64,000 nucleotides of DNA from a virus. The notes beneath the pieces are model-generated. The model did not search any database. It worked only from the letters and a program-made list of their open reading frames with translations, and had not been told where the DNA came from. This document shows, piece after piece, positions 1-7,705 of this stretch. The stretch lies in IMG/VR virus record IMGVR_UViG_3300047172_000213, positions 107,416 through 171,415 of that record; one strand, written 5' to 3'. The position numbers and the translations under genes were made by a program. Each line of letters starts with the position of its first letter. Positions within the stretch are counted from its first letter, which is position 1.

Positions 1-223
1 CCGCGTCCCCCATGCCAGCTCCTTGCTGACGCGCCTGCCTGTAGCTGTGCACCGCCCCGGCACCCGCGCCCACCAGCCCGCCGGCTAGCGCACCTACCCC
101 ACCGAGCGCGCCCACGTTCTTCAGCGCAGGAGTCGCGCGTGACACGAGCCCCCCGAGGTCGAGCGCCTCCTTATGGAGCTCGTCGCGGAACGCGAGAATG
201 GTGGCCTCGGGAAGTCTAGGCAT
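1..223 (-). CDS. Partial virion-associated protein, N-terminus only
   Basis: Leftward gene cut by the left edge; 74 codons are visible. The ATG at 223 lies inside the end of the upstream gene (8-base overlap, ATGCCTAG), which suggests translational coupling. The visible part starts with a short charged helix. About residues 37-58 then form a Gly/Ala/Val-rich stretch with GxxG spacing, compatible with a glycine-zipper or membrane-contact helix, followed by a Gln/Arg-rich tail. No family is recognised. A virion role is inferred only from the neighbouring genes. Confidence 0.6.
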   Translation of the reverse strand, partial: MPRLPEATILAFRDELHKEALDLGGLVSRATPALKNVGALGGVGALAGGLVGAGAGAVHSYRQARQQGAGMGDA

Positions 224-1019
224 TGAGGTGTAGCTGGTGCTGCAGCCGCGAGCGGCTGTCCTCGAGGAACTGGTAGGTATCGAGCAGACGGCGCAGCTGC
301 TCTTCCACGGGGCTGTTGCCGCTGGGAGCGCGACCCGTGGCGCGGACGGCAGGCCAGCGCTCAGCGAGCGTCTTCGCGTCGAGCTCGGGGGGAAGCTCGG
401 GGGTGACGAAGTCCGCCGGCGGCAAGGGCAAGAAGATGCCATCGTGCTGGTAGACCGTCGACACGTAGGCCTTCATCTCGCTCGACCACTCGACGTCAGA
501 GCGGATGCGTTCGGCGATGTCGCAGGCCACGAGGCACTGTGCCACAGTCGGCGCCGGCATCACCTGGAAGTCGGGGAACTCGCCGTTGAAGGGACCGAGG
601 CAGGCGACGAAGACCTCCCACCGCTCCCAGAAGGTGTCGACCAGGTGCAGCGTCTTGCAGGCCTGCAGCTTCGCGATGTTGAGCTCCGAGACCGAGGGGG
701 TATGGAAGTCCTCGGGGATGAGCACGCGCCAGGTCTCGGCCTCCCAGCCCAGCCAGTCGGGCCCGTAGCGACGCAGCATGAAGAGGTCGAGCGCGAGGGG
801 GTGCGCATCAGGGTGACGCCAGATGTTGGTCGGCGAGACGGTCATCGGGGGCGCGGGTTCTGTGGCTGTATGCTGCTCCGCACGCTCGTCACCGACCGTC
901 TCGATCTCGGCCGTCGTGTCTGCGTCCTGGGGCACGGCAGGCACGCCGGCCCCGTACTTCTTCATGCCCACGCTCTGGAGCGCGTCGAGAAACGCGAGCT
1001 CGTTGTCCGACGCACTCAT
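216..1019 (-). CDS. Conserved phage protein, probable virion component
   Basis: 267 residues, starting at ATG 1019 eleven bases after the stop of the upstream 497-residue gene. Residues 1-60 are acidic and low in complexity. The rest looks like a compact alpha-helical domain rich in Trp and Phe. No catalytic motif, signal peptide or membrane segment is visible. It sits between two other leftward genes of structural appearance, so a virion-assembly role is plausible but inferred. It overlaps the next gene by 8 bases. Confidence 0.65.
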   Translation of the reverse strand: MSASDNELAFLDALQSVGMKKYGAGVPAVPQDADTTAEIETVGDERAEQHTATEPAPPMTVSPTNIWRHPDAHPLALDLFMLRRYGPDWLGWEAETWRVLIPEDFHTPSVSELNIAKLQACKTLHLVDTFWERWEVFVACLGPFNGEFPDFQVMPAPTVAQCLVACDIAERIRSDVEWSSEMKAYVSTVYQHDGIFLPLPPADFVTPELPPELDAKTLAERWPAVRATGRAPSGNSPVEEQLRRLLDTYQFLEDSRSRLQHQLHLNA

Positions 1020-1029
1020 AGCGGACCTC

Positions 1030-2523
1030 CTAGTAGTAGGTCCGCTCTTGTCCAGGCCCTGTGCCGTTGGCCATGCGCATGACCATCTTCTTCTGGGCCA
1101 GCGGCAGGCTCTTGAAGATGCCGACGGGGTCCTTCAAGAACTCCTCCTGAAAGTCGGCGCCGAAGGTGGTCTTGACGGTGAAGGCCGCGATGCGCACCAG
1201 CCGGCGCAGGTCCGCCTCGGTCACGGTCTCGTTGCCGATGACCTCACTGAACTCGGGGTCGTCCGCAGAGGCGCTCTTGTCGAACCCGTAGATCGAGAAG
1301 TACGGGTCGGGGATGGTGCGGTCGTAGTGGTGGTCGAGCCCCGCAACCTTGTCGAACTCCGCGAGCAGGTCGACGACCTCCGCAGCAGACAGCACCTGGG
1401 GCGTCTCGGCGCTCGCCTCCTTCCACATGCGGAAGCGCGCCACCTTCTCGACGGCCCCAAGCAGCTTCAAGGCATCCGCGTCGTTCTGGACCTCGAGGCG
1501 CCGCACATCGAACGCCGCCTTGATCTCCGCCTCGGGAGCGAAGTCCTCGGCGCCGTACTTGCGCGCGTTGTCGCTCACGGCGACCGCCAGAGCACTGGCG
1601 CGCTTCACCAGGTTCACCGCGTACTCGTGACGCGTCGGGGGTGCCATGTGCTTGGAGTACGTGTCGAAGTACCCGCTCGCCGCCTTCACCTGGGTGTAGC
1701 TGTCGAGCGGGTACTTCTTCTGCTCGGGCAGGGCGAAGTGCTCAGCCTTCTTCTCGACCATGTACTTCGGCGGCTGCTTGTCCGACACGTCGACCGTGGG
1801 GTGCATCTGACGAGCCTGAGGAAGCGCCGAGGGTTGCTCCTTGTGCTCGGTCGCGAGGTTGTCCGCCGGCGGGACGCCCTGGTCCCCCTTCGAGGAGGCG
1901 ACGAGATGACCGACGCGTGCGGTCTTCTGGATGACGGTCTTCGAGCCCTTGAGCCCCGCACTCGGGTCGCCCGGGCCCTGGTTGGGCGCCAGCACGGTGC
2001 CACTCACCTCGGCCGTCTTGCGACCCAGCGCCGCGTCACGCGCAGCGGGCGTGACGATGTTGCCGGCGCCGCCGCCGAGCGCGCGGGTGGCCGCGAGATT
2101 CTCGCTGATGGCCTGGTGCGTGCCCTTGATGACGGGCACGGCCGTCAGCGCGGTCATCACCCCGAGCGCGACCTTCTCGAGCTCCTCTGGCGCCTGCAGG
2201 TCGTACCAGGCGCAGGCCGCCTTGAGGTTCTCGGCGGCGACCTTCTGAGCCTCGAGCGGCAGCTTGTGGGCGTTCTTGAGGAAGTACTGGACCGACAGGA
2301 CGGTGTTGCCTTCGTCGATGCACGCGTACTTGCGCAGCGTCTCGCCGTTGTTGACGAGGACCAGGGCGAAGACGTCGTCAGGAAGCTGCTCTCGCTCTTC
2401 TGCCGTCACAACGTGCGCTACTTTTACCTGCTCCGGGATGTCGTCGAAGCTCGGAAAGAGCTCGCGAAGGACGCCGCCGCCGAAGTCGTCGTACACGTCC
2501 AGAACAAGGCCACTCGTCTGCAT
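1030..2523 (-). CDS. Large helical protein, probable virion or scaffold-like component
   Basis: 497 residues, first gene of the leftward block beginning at the divergent region. The ATG at 2523 follows a GAGGAG ribosome-binding site. Residues 1-150 are mixed helix and strand. Residues about 150-260 are a low-complexity linker rich in Gly, Pro, Lys and Gln. Residues 270-480 are helical and acidic, and the protein ends in TYY. The layout of ordered ends around a disordered linker is common in phage head-associated proteins, but no family can be named. Confidence 0.6.
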   Translation of the reverse strand: MQTSGLVLDVYDDFGGGVLRELFPSFDDIPEQVKVAHVVTAEEREQLPDDVFALVLVNNGETLRKYACIDEGNTVLSVQYFLKNAHKLPLEAQKVAAENLKAACAWYDLQAPEELEKVALGVMTALTAVPVIKGTHQAISENLAATRALGGGAGNIVTPAARDAALGRKTAEVSGTVLAPNQGPGDPSAGLKGSKTVIQKTARVGHLVASSKGDQGVPPADNLATEHKEQPSALPQARQMHPTVDVSDKQPPKYMVEKKAEHFALPEQKKYPLDSYTQVKAASGYFDTYSKHMAPPTRHEYAVNLVKRASALAVAVSDNARKYGAEDFAPEAEIKAAFDVRRLEVQNDADALKLLGAVEKVARFRMWKEASAETPQVLSAAEVVDLLAEFDKVAGLDHHYDRTIPDPYFSIYGFDKSASADDPEFSEVIGNETVTEADLRRLVRIAAFTVKTTFGADFQEEFLKDPVGIFKSLPLAQKKMVMRMANGTGPGQERTYY

Positions 2524-2567
2524 CGCTGACTCCTCGCTGTGAACGTACTAGGCATGCCGCCGTTCCC

Positions 2568-2595
2568 GCAAGTATCGCAGGGGGGCAGGCATAAG
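2568..2595 (+). promoter_or_regulatory. Phage promoter motif, rightward operon
   Basis: GCAAGT at 2568-2573, a 16-base spacer, then CATAAG at 2590-2595 preceded by AGG. It is one of seven copies of the shared motif and lies in the divergent intergenic region. Predicted transcription start near 2602, which leaves a leader of about 30 bases before the SD sequence GGAGG (2620-2624) and the ATG at 2631. It would start the replication module. Confidence 0.7.
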
Positions 2596-2630
2596 GGAAT
2601 TGGAAGGCCAAGTAGGCCTGGAGGTCACCA

Positions 2631-3260
2631 ATGAACGTGCCGGTCACCATGACCACGCCCCAGAAGGAAGAGCTGCCATCTTGCTTCGCCAAGGAGTGGG
2701 ACAAGAACGCGCCAGAATGCGCGGGAGGTCCTGACCCGAACTACGTCCACCCGATCACCCAGCTCCACGTCCACGAGCAGTGCAGCGTCTTCTCTTCCTG
2801 TGGAGCACGCCAGCAGGCCATCCGCCAGTCGCAGCTCATTCCACAGCAGCAGTTGATTCGTCCGCCGAGCGTCCCCTGGCAGCAGCCGGCGCCGATGCCC
2901 GCACCGGCACAAGCACCACAACCCGCAAACTCGTTCGCCGAGTTCCTTGCGAGGCAGCGCGCGCAGCAGGTCGAAGCGCAGCGTCAGCAGGCGATGAGTG
3001 CACCGCGCCCCATGACGGCAGCCCCGCAGCCTACCCAGGCCATGCCCGCACCGGTCATCCAGCCGACGTACGCGCACTACCCGGCCCCGGTGTACCAGCT
3101 GAACTACCAGATGCCCGGGTATCTTTCGACGCCGGAAGAACGCGCCGATGGTGAAGGGCTCTGGCCGGTGCTACTTCGAGAAGTCATCCGGTCGCTGTTC
3201 AAGGCGTCAGGCCACGCAGTCGCTCACTTCTTCGACGTGAGAACGATGAAGGGGAAGTAG
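2631..3260 (+). CDS. Pro/Gln-rich protein with N-terminal cysteine motif
   Basis: 209 residues, first gene of the rightward module, with a clear GGAGG before ATG 2631. Residues about 15-65 carry four cysteines and several histidines (CFAKEW, PECAGGPDP, HVHEQC, SSCGA), a possible metal-binding module. Residues 65-165 are a disordered Pro/Gln/Ala linker. The C-terminus is a short amphipathic helix. Function unknown. First place in the replication operon suggests an early, regulatory or replication-linked role. Confidence 0.65.
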   Translation: MNVPVTMTTPQKEELPSCFAKEWDKNAPECAGGPDPNYVHPITQLHVHEQCSVFSSCGARQQAIRQSQLIPQQQLIRPPSVPWQQPAPMPAPAQAPQPANSFAEFLARQRAQQVEAQRQQAMSAPRPMTAAPQPTQAMPAPVIQPTYAHYPAPVYQLNYQMPGYLSTPEERADGEGLWPVLLREVIRSLFKASGHAVAHFFDVRTMKGK

Positions 3261-3281
3261 CCGACACCAGGAGGAAGAAGC

Positions 3282-5054
3282 TTGGAGCTAGTCATACGTC
3301 GGCCGGACACGGGGTACTTGGAAGCCAACCTCTGGGTCCCCAAGTCCGCGATCAACGCGGAGGGGACCAAGAGGGCGCTCACGTTTCAGACCTTCGACCA
3401 GCAGAAGGTCATCCTTCTGACCCTCTACAAGGAGACAGAGCACCACCTGCTGGTGCCGCGCGAGTTCTGGGACCCGAAGGACTTCTCCTTCCCGGTGGTG
3501 GACTGCCGCCCCAGGCGGTACGAGCGCGTCGACATCAGCAGTCGCGTGCGCCTCGACCACCGCTTCGAGGGAGGAGCTCTCATCCCCACGGGAGACACGG
3601 CCCAGGAGGACGCAATGCGCGCCCTCCTGGTCTCACACGGGGGCGTGCTGCAGCTCGCTTGTGGGAAAGGCAAGACCGTCGTGGCGCTCGACTACATCGC
3701 GCGCCGCGGCGTTCCCGCCATCATCATCCTCGACACTACGCAGCTGATGATGCAGTGGCGCGAGGAGATCGAGCAGCACCTTGACGTGCCCGGAGGGGTG
3801 GGGCTCATTCAAGGCGAGACGCGCGACTGGAAGAAGGCGGTGGTACTGGCGACGTACCACTCGCTCTCGGCTTGGGCGCCGACGATGCCCGAAGAAGTAC
3901 GTCGCTGGTTCGGCACCGCGGTTTGGGACGAGGCCCACCACGTCGCAGCCCCGGTGTTCTCACGCAGCGCCGATCTTTTTTACGGTGTGCGGCTCGGTCT
4001 GACCGCAACGCCCGAGCGCGATGACGGGATGCACGTCGTCTACAACTTCCACCTCGGGCCGGTCGTCTACAAGAACCTGCTGCAAGACCTCAAGCCTCGC
4101 ATCTACTTCGTCTGGACGGGCACGGGGCTCGACAAGAACGACCCACACGTCCAAGCCGCGGTCAACGACTGCAACGGTGACCTCCACATCGGCAAGGTCG
4201 CTGGCTTTCTTGGCAGACAGCAATCGCGCCTGAACTTCGTCATCGACCAGGTGAAGCAGGCGGTCGCCAACGACCGCAAGGTCATCGTCCTGTCCAAGAG
4301 CGTCGACGCACTCGTGAACATGTGGGCCACCTGGAACCAGCAGAAAGACCTCATCACGGACATCTCGTTCCCTACAGCAGCTGACGTCGGCGAGACGGTG
4401 CCGCCCTTCGAGCTCACCGACAAGGAGATCGCCAAGCTCACGAAGAAGCTGCACATGACCATCGGGCACATCGCCAAGCAGCCTGCCAACCTGCAGGCAG
4501 AGCTGCAGACAAAGGCGCAGATCGAGCACACGCTCGAGGCGCACCGGGTCTACAAGAAGTGCGAGTCCTTGTGGAACAAGAAGCGTGCGGAGTACCTCAA
4601 GCTGCTCATTGCGCAGCCCAGCACCGCCGGACTGATGATCTACAAGGTCGACCCCGAGACGCGCACAAGGATGCTGCGCGAGAAGCAGGTGACCTTCGCC
4701 ATCGCAAAGTACGGCCGCGAAGGACTCAACGAACGCAGCCTCGACACCATCATCGTCAACGAGCCACTCTCCAGCCGCAACGCGCTCCAGCAGCTGCTAG
4801 GACGTGTGCTTCGCGAGAAGAGGGGAAAGAAGGAACCGGTCGCCGTCTTCCTTGAGGACGACATCGGTCCCTTCATCGCCATGTGCAAGAAGCTCCGGCG
4901 GCATCTGACCGAGTGGCCGCACGATGAAGGCGGCCCCTTCCAGTACGAAAACCTCGGCTACGGAAACAACACCAGGAGAACACCCCCATCATGGAAAACC
5001 GCGACAAGCAGCACGTTCATGGCAAAAACCGGCACGGGGGCACCTGGGTCCTGA
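3282..5054 (+). CDS. SSL2-like superfamily 2 DNA helicase
   Basis: 590 residues. The start is TTG at 3282, seven bases after AGGAGG at 3269-3274. An accessory N-terminal domain precedes the helicase core. Motif I is ACGKGKT (about residues 126-132), motif II DEAH begins at D216, and motif III is LTATPER. The second RecA-like domain holds the YGREGLN region and motif VI QLLGRVLRE. Known SSL2/UvsW-type enzymes are ATP-driven duplex translocases used in phage recombination and fork repair. A charged insert sits between the two helicase domains. The C-terminal 64 bases overlap the next gene, so the last 20 or so residues may be a non-conserved extension. Confidence 0.9.
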   Translation: MELVIRRPDTGYLEANLWVPKSAINAEGTKRALTFQTFDQQKVILLTLYKETEHHLLVPREFWDPKDFSFPVVDCRPRRYERVDISSRVRLDHRFEGGALIPTGDTAQEDAMRALLVSHGGVLQLACGKGKTVVALDYIARRGVPAIIILDTTQLMMQWREEIEQHLDVPGGVGLIQGETRDWKKAVVLATYHSLSAWAPTMPEEVRRWFGTAVWDEAHHVAAPVFSRSADLFYGVRLGLTATPERDDGMHVVYNFHLGPVVYKNLLQDLKPRIYFVWTGTGLDKNDPHVQAAVNDCNGDLHIGKVAGFLGRQQSRLNFVIDQVKQAVANDRKVIVLSKSVDALVNMWATWNQQKDLITDISFPTAADVGETVPPFELTDKEIAKLTKKLHMTIGHIAKQPANLQAELQTKAQIEHTLEAHRVYKKCESLWNKKRAEYLKLLIAQPSTAGLMIYKVDPETRTRMLREKQVTFAIAKYGREGLNERSLDTIIVNEPLSSRNALQQLLGRVLREKRGKKEPVAVFLEDDIGPFIAMCKKLRRHLTEWPHDEGGPFQYENLGYGNNTRRTPPSWKTATSSTFMAKTGTGAPGS

Positions 5055-5590
5055 TCACGGCAGGTGCGGCACGTGTACTAGGACTCGTTGATTCCTTGCT
5101 TCGCGCCGCCAGCACCCCCGAAGAAGTCCAGGCAGGGGACGTGAAGCGCTACGTCACGCGGGAGACCGTGGACGGCACCACGAAGATCGCCGTGGAGGCA
5201 GCCCCTGTCTACGCGGTCATGCTCGCGCACATCGTGACGCTCAACCCCTGCCTGGACTTCTTCGCACCGCTGCGCACTAGCGTGAAGAGGGACGCGCAAG
5301 GACGCCCGGTTCCTGGCCCCGACGGGCAGCCCATCATGGTCATGAGCCGCGACCCGATCGTCACCACGCGTGACTTCTCGCTCAAGCCCTACCCTGTCCA
5401 CATCCGCATCGGCCCGGGCGTACAGTTCGACTTCCTCAGCCAGATGCACGAGGACGATCAGGACACGTACAACGGGTTCATCACCGCGGCCTTGGGCCAG
5501 GCCAAAGAGGAGAGCGTGGCCGGTAGCGGTCTTGTTCTCCCCTCCACGAACGAAACTGCGGCCATCAGCCGTCAGCACGGCCGTGGCTGA
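4991..5590 (+). CDS. Hypothetical protein of the replication module
   Basis: 199 residues, ATG 4991 preceded by AGGAGA. It begins inside the helicase gene (64-base overlap) and ends overlapping the glycosylase start. Residues about 10-30 are hydrophobic but short. The middle holds a conserved-looking segment around NPCLDFFAPL, followed by beta-rich sequence. No catalytic motif is recognised. Tight spacing between helicase and glycosylase suggests cotranslation with DNA-repair genes. Confidence 0.65.
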   Translation: MENRDKQHVHGKNRHGGTWVLITAGAARVLGLVDSLLRAASTPEEVQAGDVKRYVTRETVDGTTKIAVEAAPVYAVMLAHIVTLNPCLDFFAPLRTSVKRDAQGRPVPGPDGQPIMVMSRDPIVTTRDFSLKPYPVHIRIGPGVQFDFLSQMHEDDQDTYNGFITAALGQAKEESVAGSGLVLPSTNETAAISRQHGRG

Positions 5591-6461
5591 CATCGCTGCG
5601 GTGAGGCCCGACGCGCGTAAGACGCTCGGCGAGCTACAGCAGGAGTGGTCCAGCTGCGTCAGGTGCAACCTCGGCAGGAGGCGTATCGAGGCCGAGGGTA
5701 AGTTCATCTTCGGCCGCGGCACCCCGGGCGGTGTGATGCTCATCGGTGAAGGTCCTGGCAGCGTGGAAGAGAAAGAGGGGGTGCCCTTCGCCGGCAGAAG
5801 CGGCCGCATCTTGCACAGCGTTCTCGCACTACTCGGGCTGGACGAGTACTACGAAACAAACCTCGTCGCCTGCCGCTCCTGCTCGCAGCAGTTCAACGGA
5901 CAGGGCCAGCCCCTGATGCGGACGAACTGGTCTACGCGCCAGCCGGAGCTCGTCTACAAGGACGAGCCTCCTACGCCCCCGCAGTACAACGCGTGCCTGC
6001 CGAGGCTGTACGAGGAAATCTACCTAGTCGACCCCACCGTCATCATCGGGCTGGGAGGCAAGGTGTCCGAAGCCCTGATGGGTCACTCGATCACCATAAC
6101 GCGTGACCGTGGCGAACCCGTGCAGATCTCCATACCCGGAGCCGGCTACCGGCCCGTACTCACCGAGAAGCGTAAGGAATGGCTGCACCGCACGCCGGAG
6201 GGCTTTCGCACGATCAGCGAACAGAACGAGGTGCGGTACTACTTCATGCCGACGCTGCACCCGTCGTACGTGGAGCGCAAGCTGAAGGACATGGGCCACG
6301 ACAGCCCCTTCCGCCAGCTCGTGATCGACATCAAGAAGGCCATCCGCGCGCACGAGGTGTACCGCGAGATGGTCTTCGGTTTGCTGCCGACGAGCAACCA
6401 GGATTCTGACGACGAGACCATGCACCGCCACATTCAGGCGACAGAGGAACCGGAGGACTAG
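5583..6461 (+). CDS. Uracil-DNA glycosylase, family 4/5-like, 4Fe-4S type
   Basis: 292 residues from GTG 5583, which overlaps the upstream stop by 8 bases (GTGGCTGA). An in-frame start further upstream exists, but its translation is Ser/Arg-rich and looks non-coding. Four cysteines suit the family's 4Fe-4S cluster: C25-x2-C28 in CVRC, then those in ACRSC and NACLP. Motif A is GEGPGSVEEKEGVPF and motif B is HPSYV. The family removes uracil from DNA. In a phage genome it would repair deaminated cytosine. About 80 residues longer than many bacterial members, mainly between the cluster cysteines and at the C-terminus. Confidence 0.9.
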   Translation: MADIAAVRPDARKTLGELQQEWSSCVRCNLGRRRIEAEGKFIFGRGTPGGVMLIGEGPGSVEEKEGVPFAGRSGRILHSVLALLGLDEYYETNLVACRSCSQQFNGQGQPLMRTNWSTRQPELVYKDEPPTPPQYNACLPRLYEEIYLVDPTVIIGLGGKVSEALMGHSITITRDRGEPVQISIPGAGYRPVLTEKRKEWLHRTPEGFRTISEQNEVRYYFMPTLHPSYVERKLKDMGHDSPFRQLVIDIKKAIRAHEVYREMVFGLLPTSNQDSDDETMHRHIQATEEPED

Positions 6462-6899
6462 ATGGAAAAGCGTAAGGCCAAGAAGGTCGAAGCGGAGGCA
6501 GTACCCGAGGTAGTCGAGTTCCTCGACACGCAGAGAGCGCTCGAGGACTTCAAGGAGGAACATGCCGCGATCTTCGAGCAGCTGCACGAGCTGACGGACC
6601 GCTACAACGCAGCGTTCGAGGCTGCGGAGAAGGCCTGCCGCAGCAAGGAAATGAGCTGCGGTCCTTTCGACCTCTACCAGTTCACGACGAAGTACGACCC
6701 CGAAGCGCTGTACAACGCCGTCGGACGCGACAAGTTCCTGCAGCTCGGTGGGTCCATCGGAACCTCGACGGTCTACACGCTGGACAAGGCCCGCTTCGAG
6801 ATCTGCGTGAGCCAGAACAAAGTGCCCGAGGACGTCGTGCTGCAGGTCCGCAAGGAGACGCCCAACTTCCACAAGCCCGAGAAGCTGGTCATCCCGTGA
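6462..6899 (+). CDS. Hypothetical acidic helical protein
   Basis: 145 residues, starting one base after the glycosylase stop. Residues 1-70 are a Lys/Glu-rich helix likely to form a coiled coil. Residues 70-145 look like a small alpha/beta domain. Its stop overlaps the next start as TGATG. No family is recognised. The position suggests coexpression with repair and replication genes. Confidence 0.65.
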   Translation: MEKRKAKKVEAEAVPEVVEFLDTQRALEDFKEEHAAIFEQLHELTDRYNAAFEAAEKACRSKEMSCGPFDLYQFTTKYDPEALYNAVGRDKFLQLGGSIGTSTVYTLDKARFEICVSQNKVPEDVVLQVRKETPNFHKPEKLVIP

Positions 6900-7189
6900 T
6901 GGCCCGGCTGGAGGTGGAGACCGCGGAAGGGAGGCGCACGCTGAAGGAGGAGCAGTCCCCGCCTCTCGCTTCGATCTGGAGCCCTGGGCCTCACCCGCAC
7001 TCCCGGGTGGGGCTCAACGTAGGGACCCAGCACAACTTCGGGCAGGTCAAGATCGCCGCCTATGTCGAGTACGAGTGCGACCAGACCGAGGCCAAGGTCA
7101 ACGAGGCCGGTCTGCTATCGTTCCTCAAAGCGCTCGAGTTCGTGAAGGACGGGATGCAGCTCATGCTGTCCGAGGAGAAGAAGACGTGA
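6899..7189 (+). CDS. Small hypothetical protein
   Basis: 96 residues from ATG 6899, chosen because it forms a TGATG junction with the upstream stop; a GTG three bases earlier is an alternative. After a basic, Pro-rich N-terminus, residues about 40-90 look like a compact alpha/beta fold with a strand around VKIAAYVEYE and a long helix after NEAG. It resembles small phage proteins of unknown function found near replication genes. Ends with a GTGA overlap to the next gene. Confidence 0.6.
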   Translation: MARLEVETAEGRRTLKEEQSPPLASIWSPGPHPHSRVGLNVGTQHNFGQVKIAAYVEYECDQTEAKVNEAGLLSFLKALEFVKDGMQLMLSEEKKT

Positions 7190-7521
7190 TTCGCGGCAAT
7201 GCCAAGTTCGACAGCATCTCGGTGGGCGAGTTCTCCGGCAGCTTCCTGGGGTCGACGCTGGCCTTCGAGGCAAAAGCGGCCTTCGTGAACTCCAAGACTG
7301 GGGACACCCACGGCTGGACGAAGAACGGACAGTGGTCGCCGCCGGTCATCGAGAAGCTGAAGGAGCTGCGAGCCCTCATGGAGATAGACCTGGGCCGGCT
7401 GCATCTCGAGGGCGGCGGCGAAGTCCTTGTCTCCACCTCCGCAGGCCTTCCCCGCGCCAGCGGTGGTGGCCTCGGGGAGCACTTCAGCGGTGACAGCGGG
7501 GGCTCAACCGAGCAGGTCTGA
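7186..7521 (+). CDS. Small hypothetical protein
   Basis: 111 residues from GTG 7186, which forms a GTGA overlap with the preceding stop. The N-terminal two thirds is mixed alpha/beta, with FEAKAAFVNSKTG and a helix EKLKELRALME. The C-terminus is Gly/Ser-rich. It is the last gene before the structured regulatory region at 7501-7705. Function unknown. Confidence 0.6.
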   Translation: MIRGNAKFDSISVGEFSGSFLGSTLAFEAKAAFVNSKTGDTHGWTKNGQWSPPVIEKLKELRALMEIDLGRLHLEGGGEVLVSTSAGLPRASGGGLGEHFSGDSGGSTEQV

Positions 7522-7550
7522 CCACCCCTACATCTTGGGGGTGTTGAGCC
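7501..7550 (+). terminator. Nested inverted repeat, probable terminator or RNA switch
   Basis: GGCTCAAC (7501-7508) pairs perfectly with GTTGAGCC (7543-7550), and inside it CACCCC (7523-7528) pairs with GGGGTG (7538-7543, sharing one base). The structure begins in the last codons of the upstream gene. No U-tract follows, so intrinsic termination is uncertain; attenuation or mRNA stabilisation would also fit. Confidence 0.4.
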
Positions 7551-7569
7551 GAAACTACTAGAGCTGGCG

Positions 7570-7632
7570 CCTCGCGCAGGACGTGTTGACGGACCCCCTC
7601 CCGGGGAGTCATGTTGACTGCCCTGCGCGAGG
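7570..7632. repeat. 11-bp perfect inverted repeat flanking TGTTGAC direct repeats
   Basis: CCTCGCGCAGG at 7570-7580 is the exact reverse complement of CCTGCGCGAGG at 7622-7632. The 41-base interval holds two direct TGTTGAC copies (7584-7590 and 7612-7618) with a GC-rich CCCC/GGGG hairpin between them. It ends 8 bases before the -35-like element of the helicase promoter. An operator, activator site or origin-linked element is possible. Function is inferred only from position. Confidence 0.5.
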
Positions 7633-7640
7633 AGCTGGTC

Positions 7641-7669
7641 GCAACTTCCTTAGCCCCTACGGGTATAAG
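7641..7669 (+). promoter_or_regulatory. Phage promoter motif upstream of DnaB-like helicase
   Basis: GCAACT at 7641-7646 and TATAAG at 7664-7669 preceded by GGG. The spacer is 17 bases, one longer than most copies. Predicted start near 7676, followed by the SD at 7697-7701 and ATG 7706. It would give the helicase-primase-polymerase block its own promoter inside the rightward module. Confidence 0.6.
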
Positions 7670-7705
7670 GCGGCTGCCGTACCAGCACGTCTCTCTGGAG
7701 GAAGA

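Noticed and set aside
823-2529. Long plus-strand open frame (568 codons) opposite the leftward virion genes
   Set aside because: Arg/Leu/Val/His-rich translation without domains; it is antisense to two genes with good composition and starts, as expected in GC-rich DNA.
7586-7619. TTGAC elements as sigma-70 -35 boxes
   Set aside because: No TATAAT-like hexamer at 16-18 bases from either; they fit better as direct repeats of a binding site.
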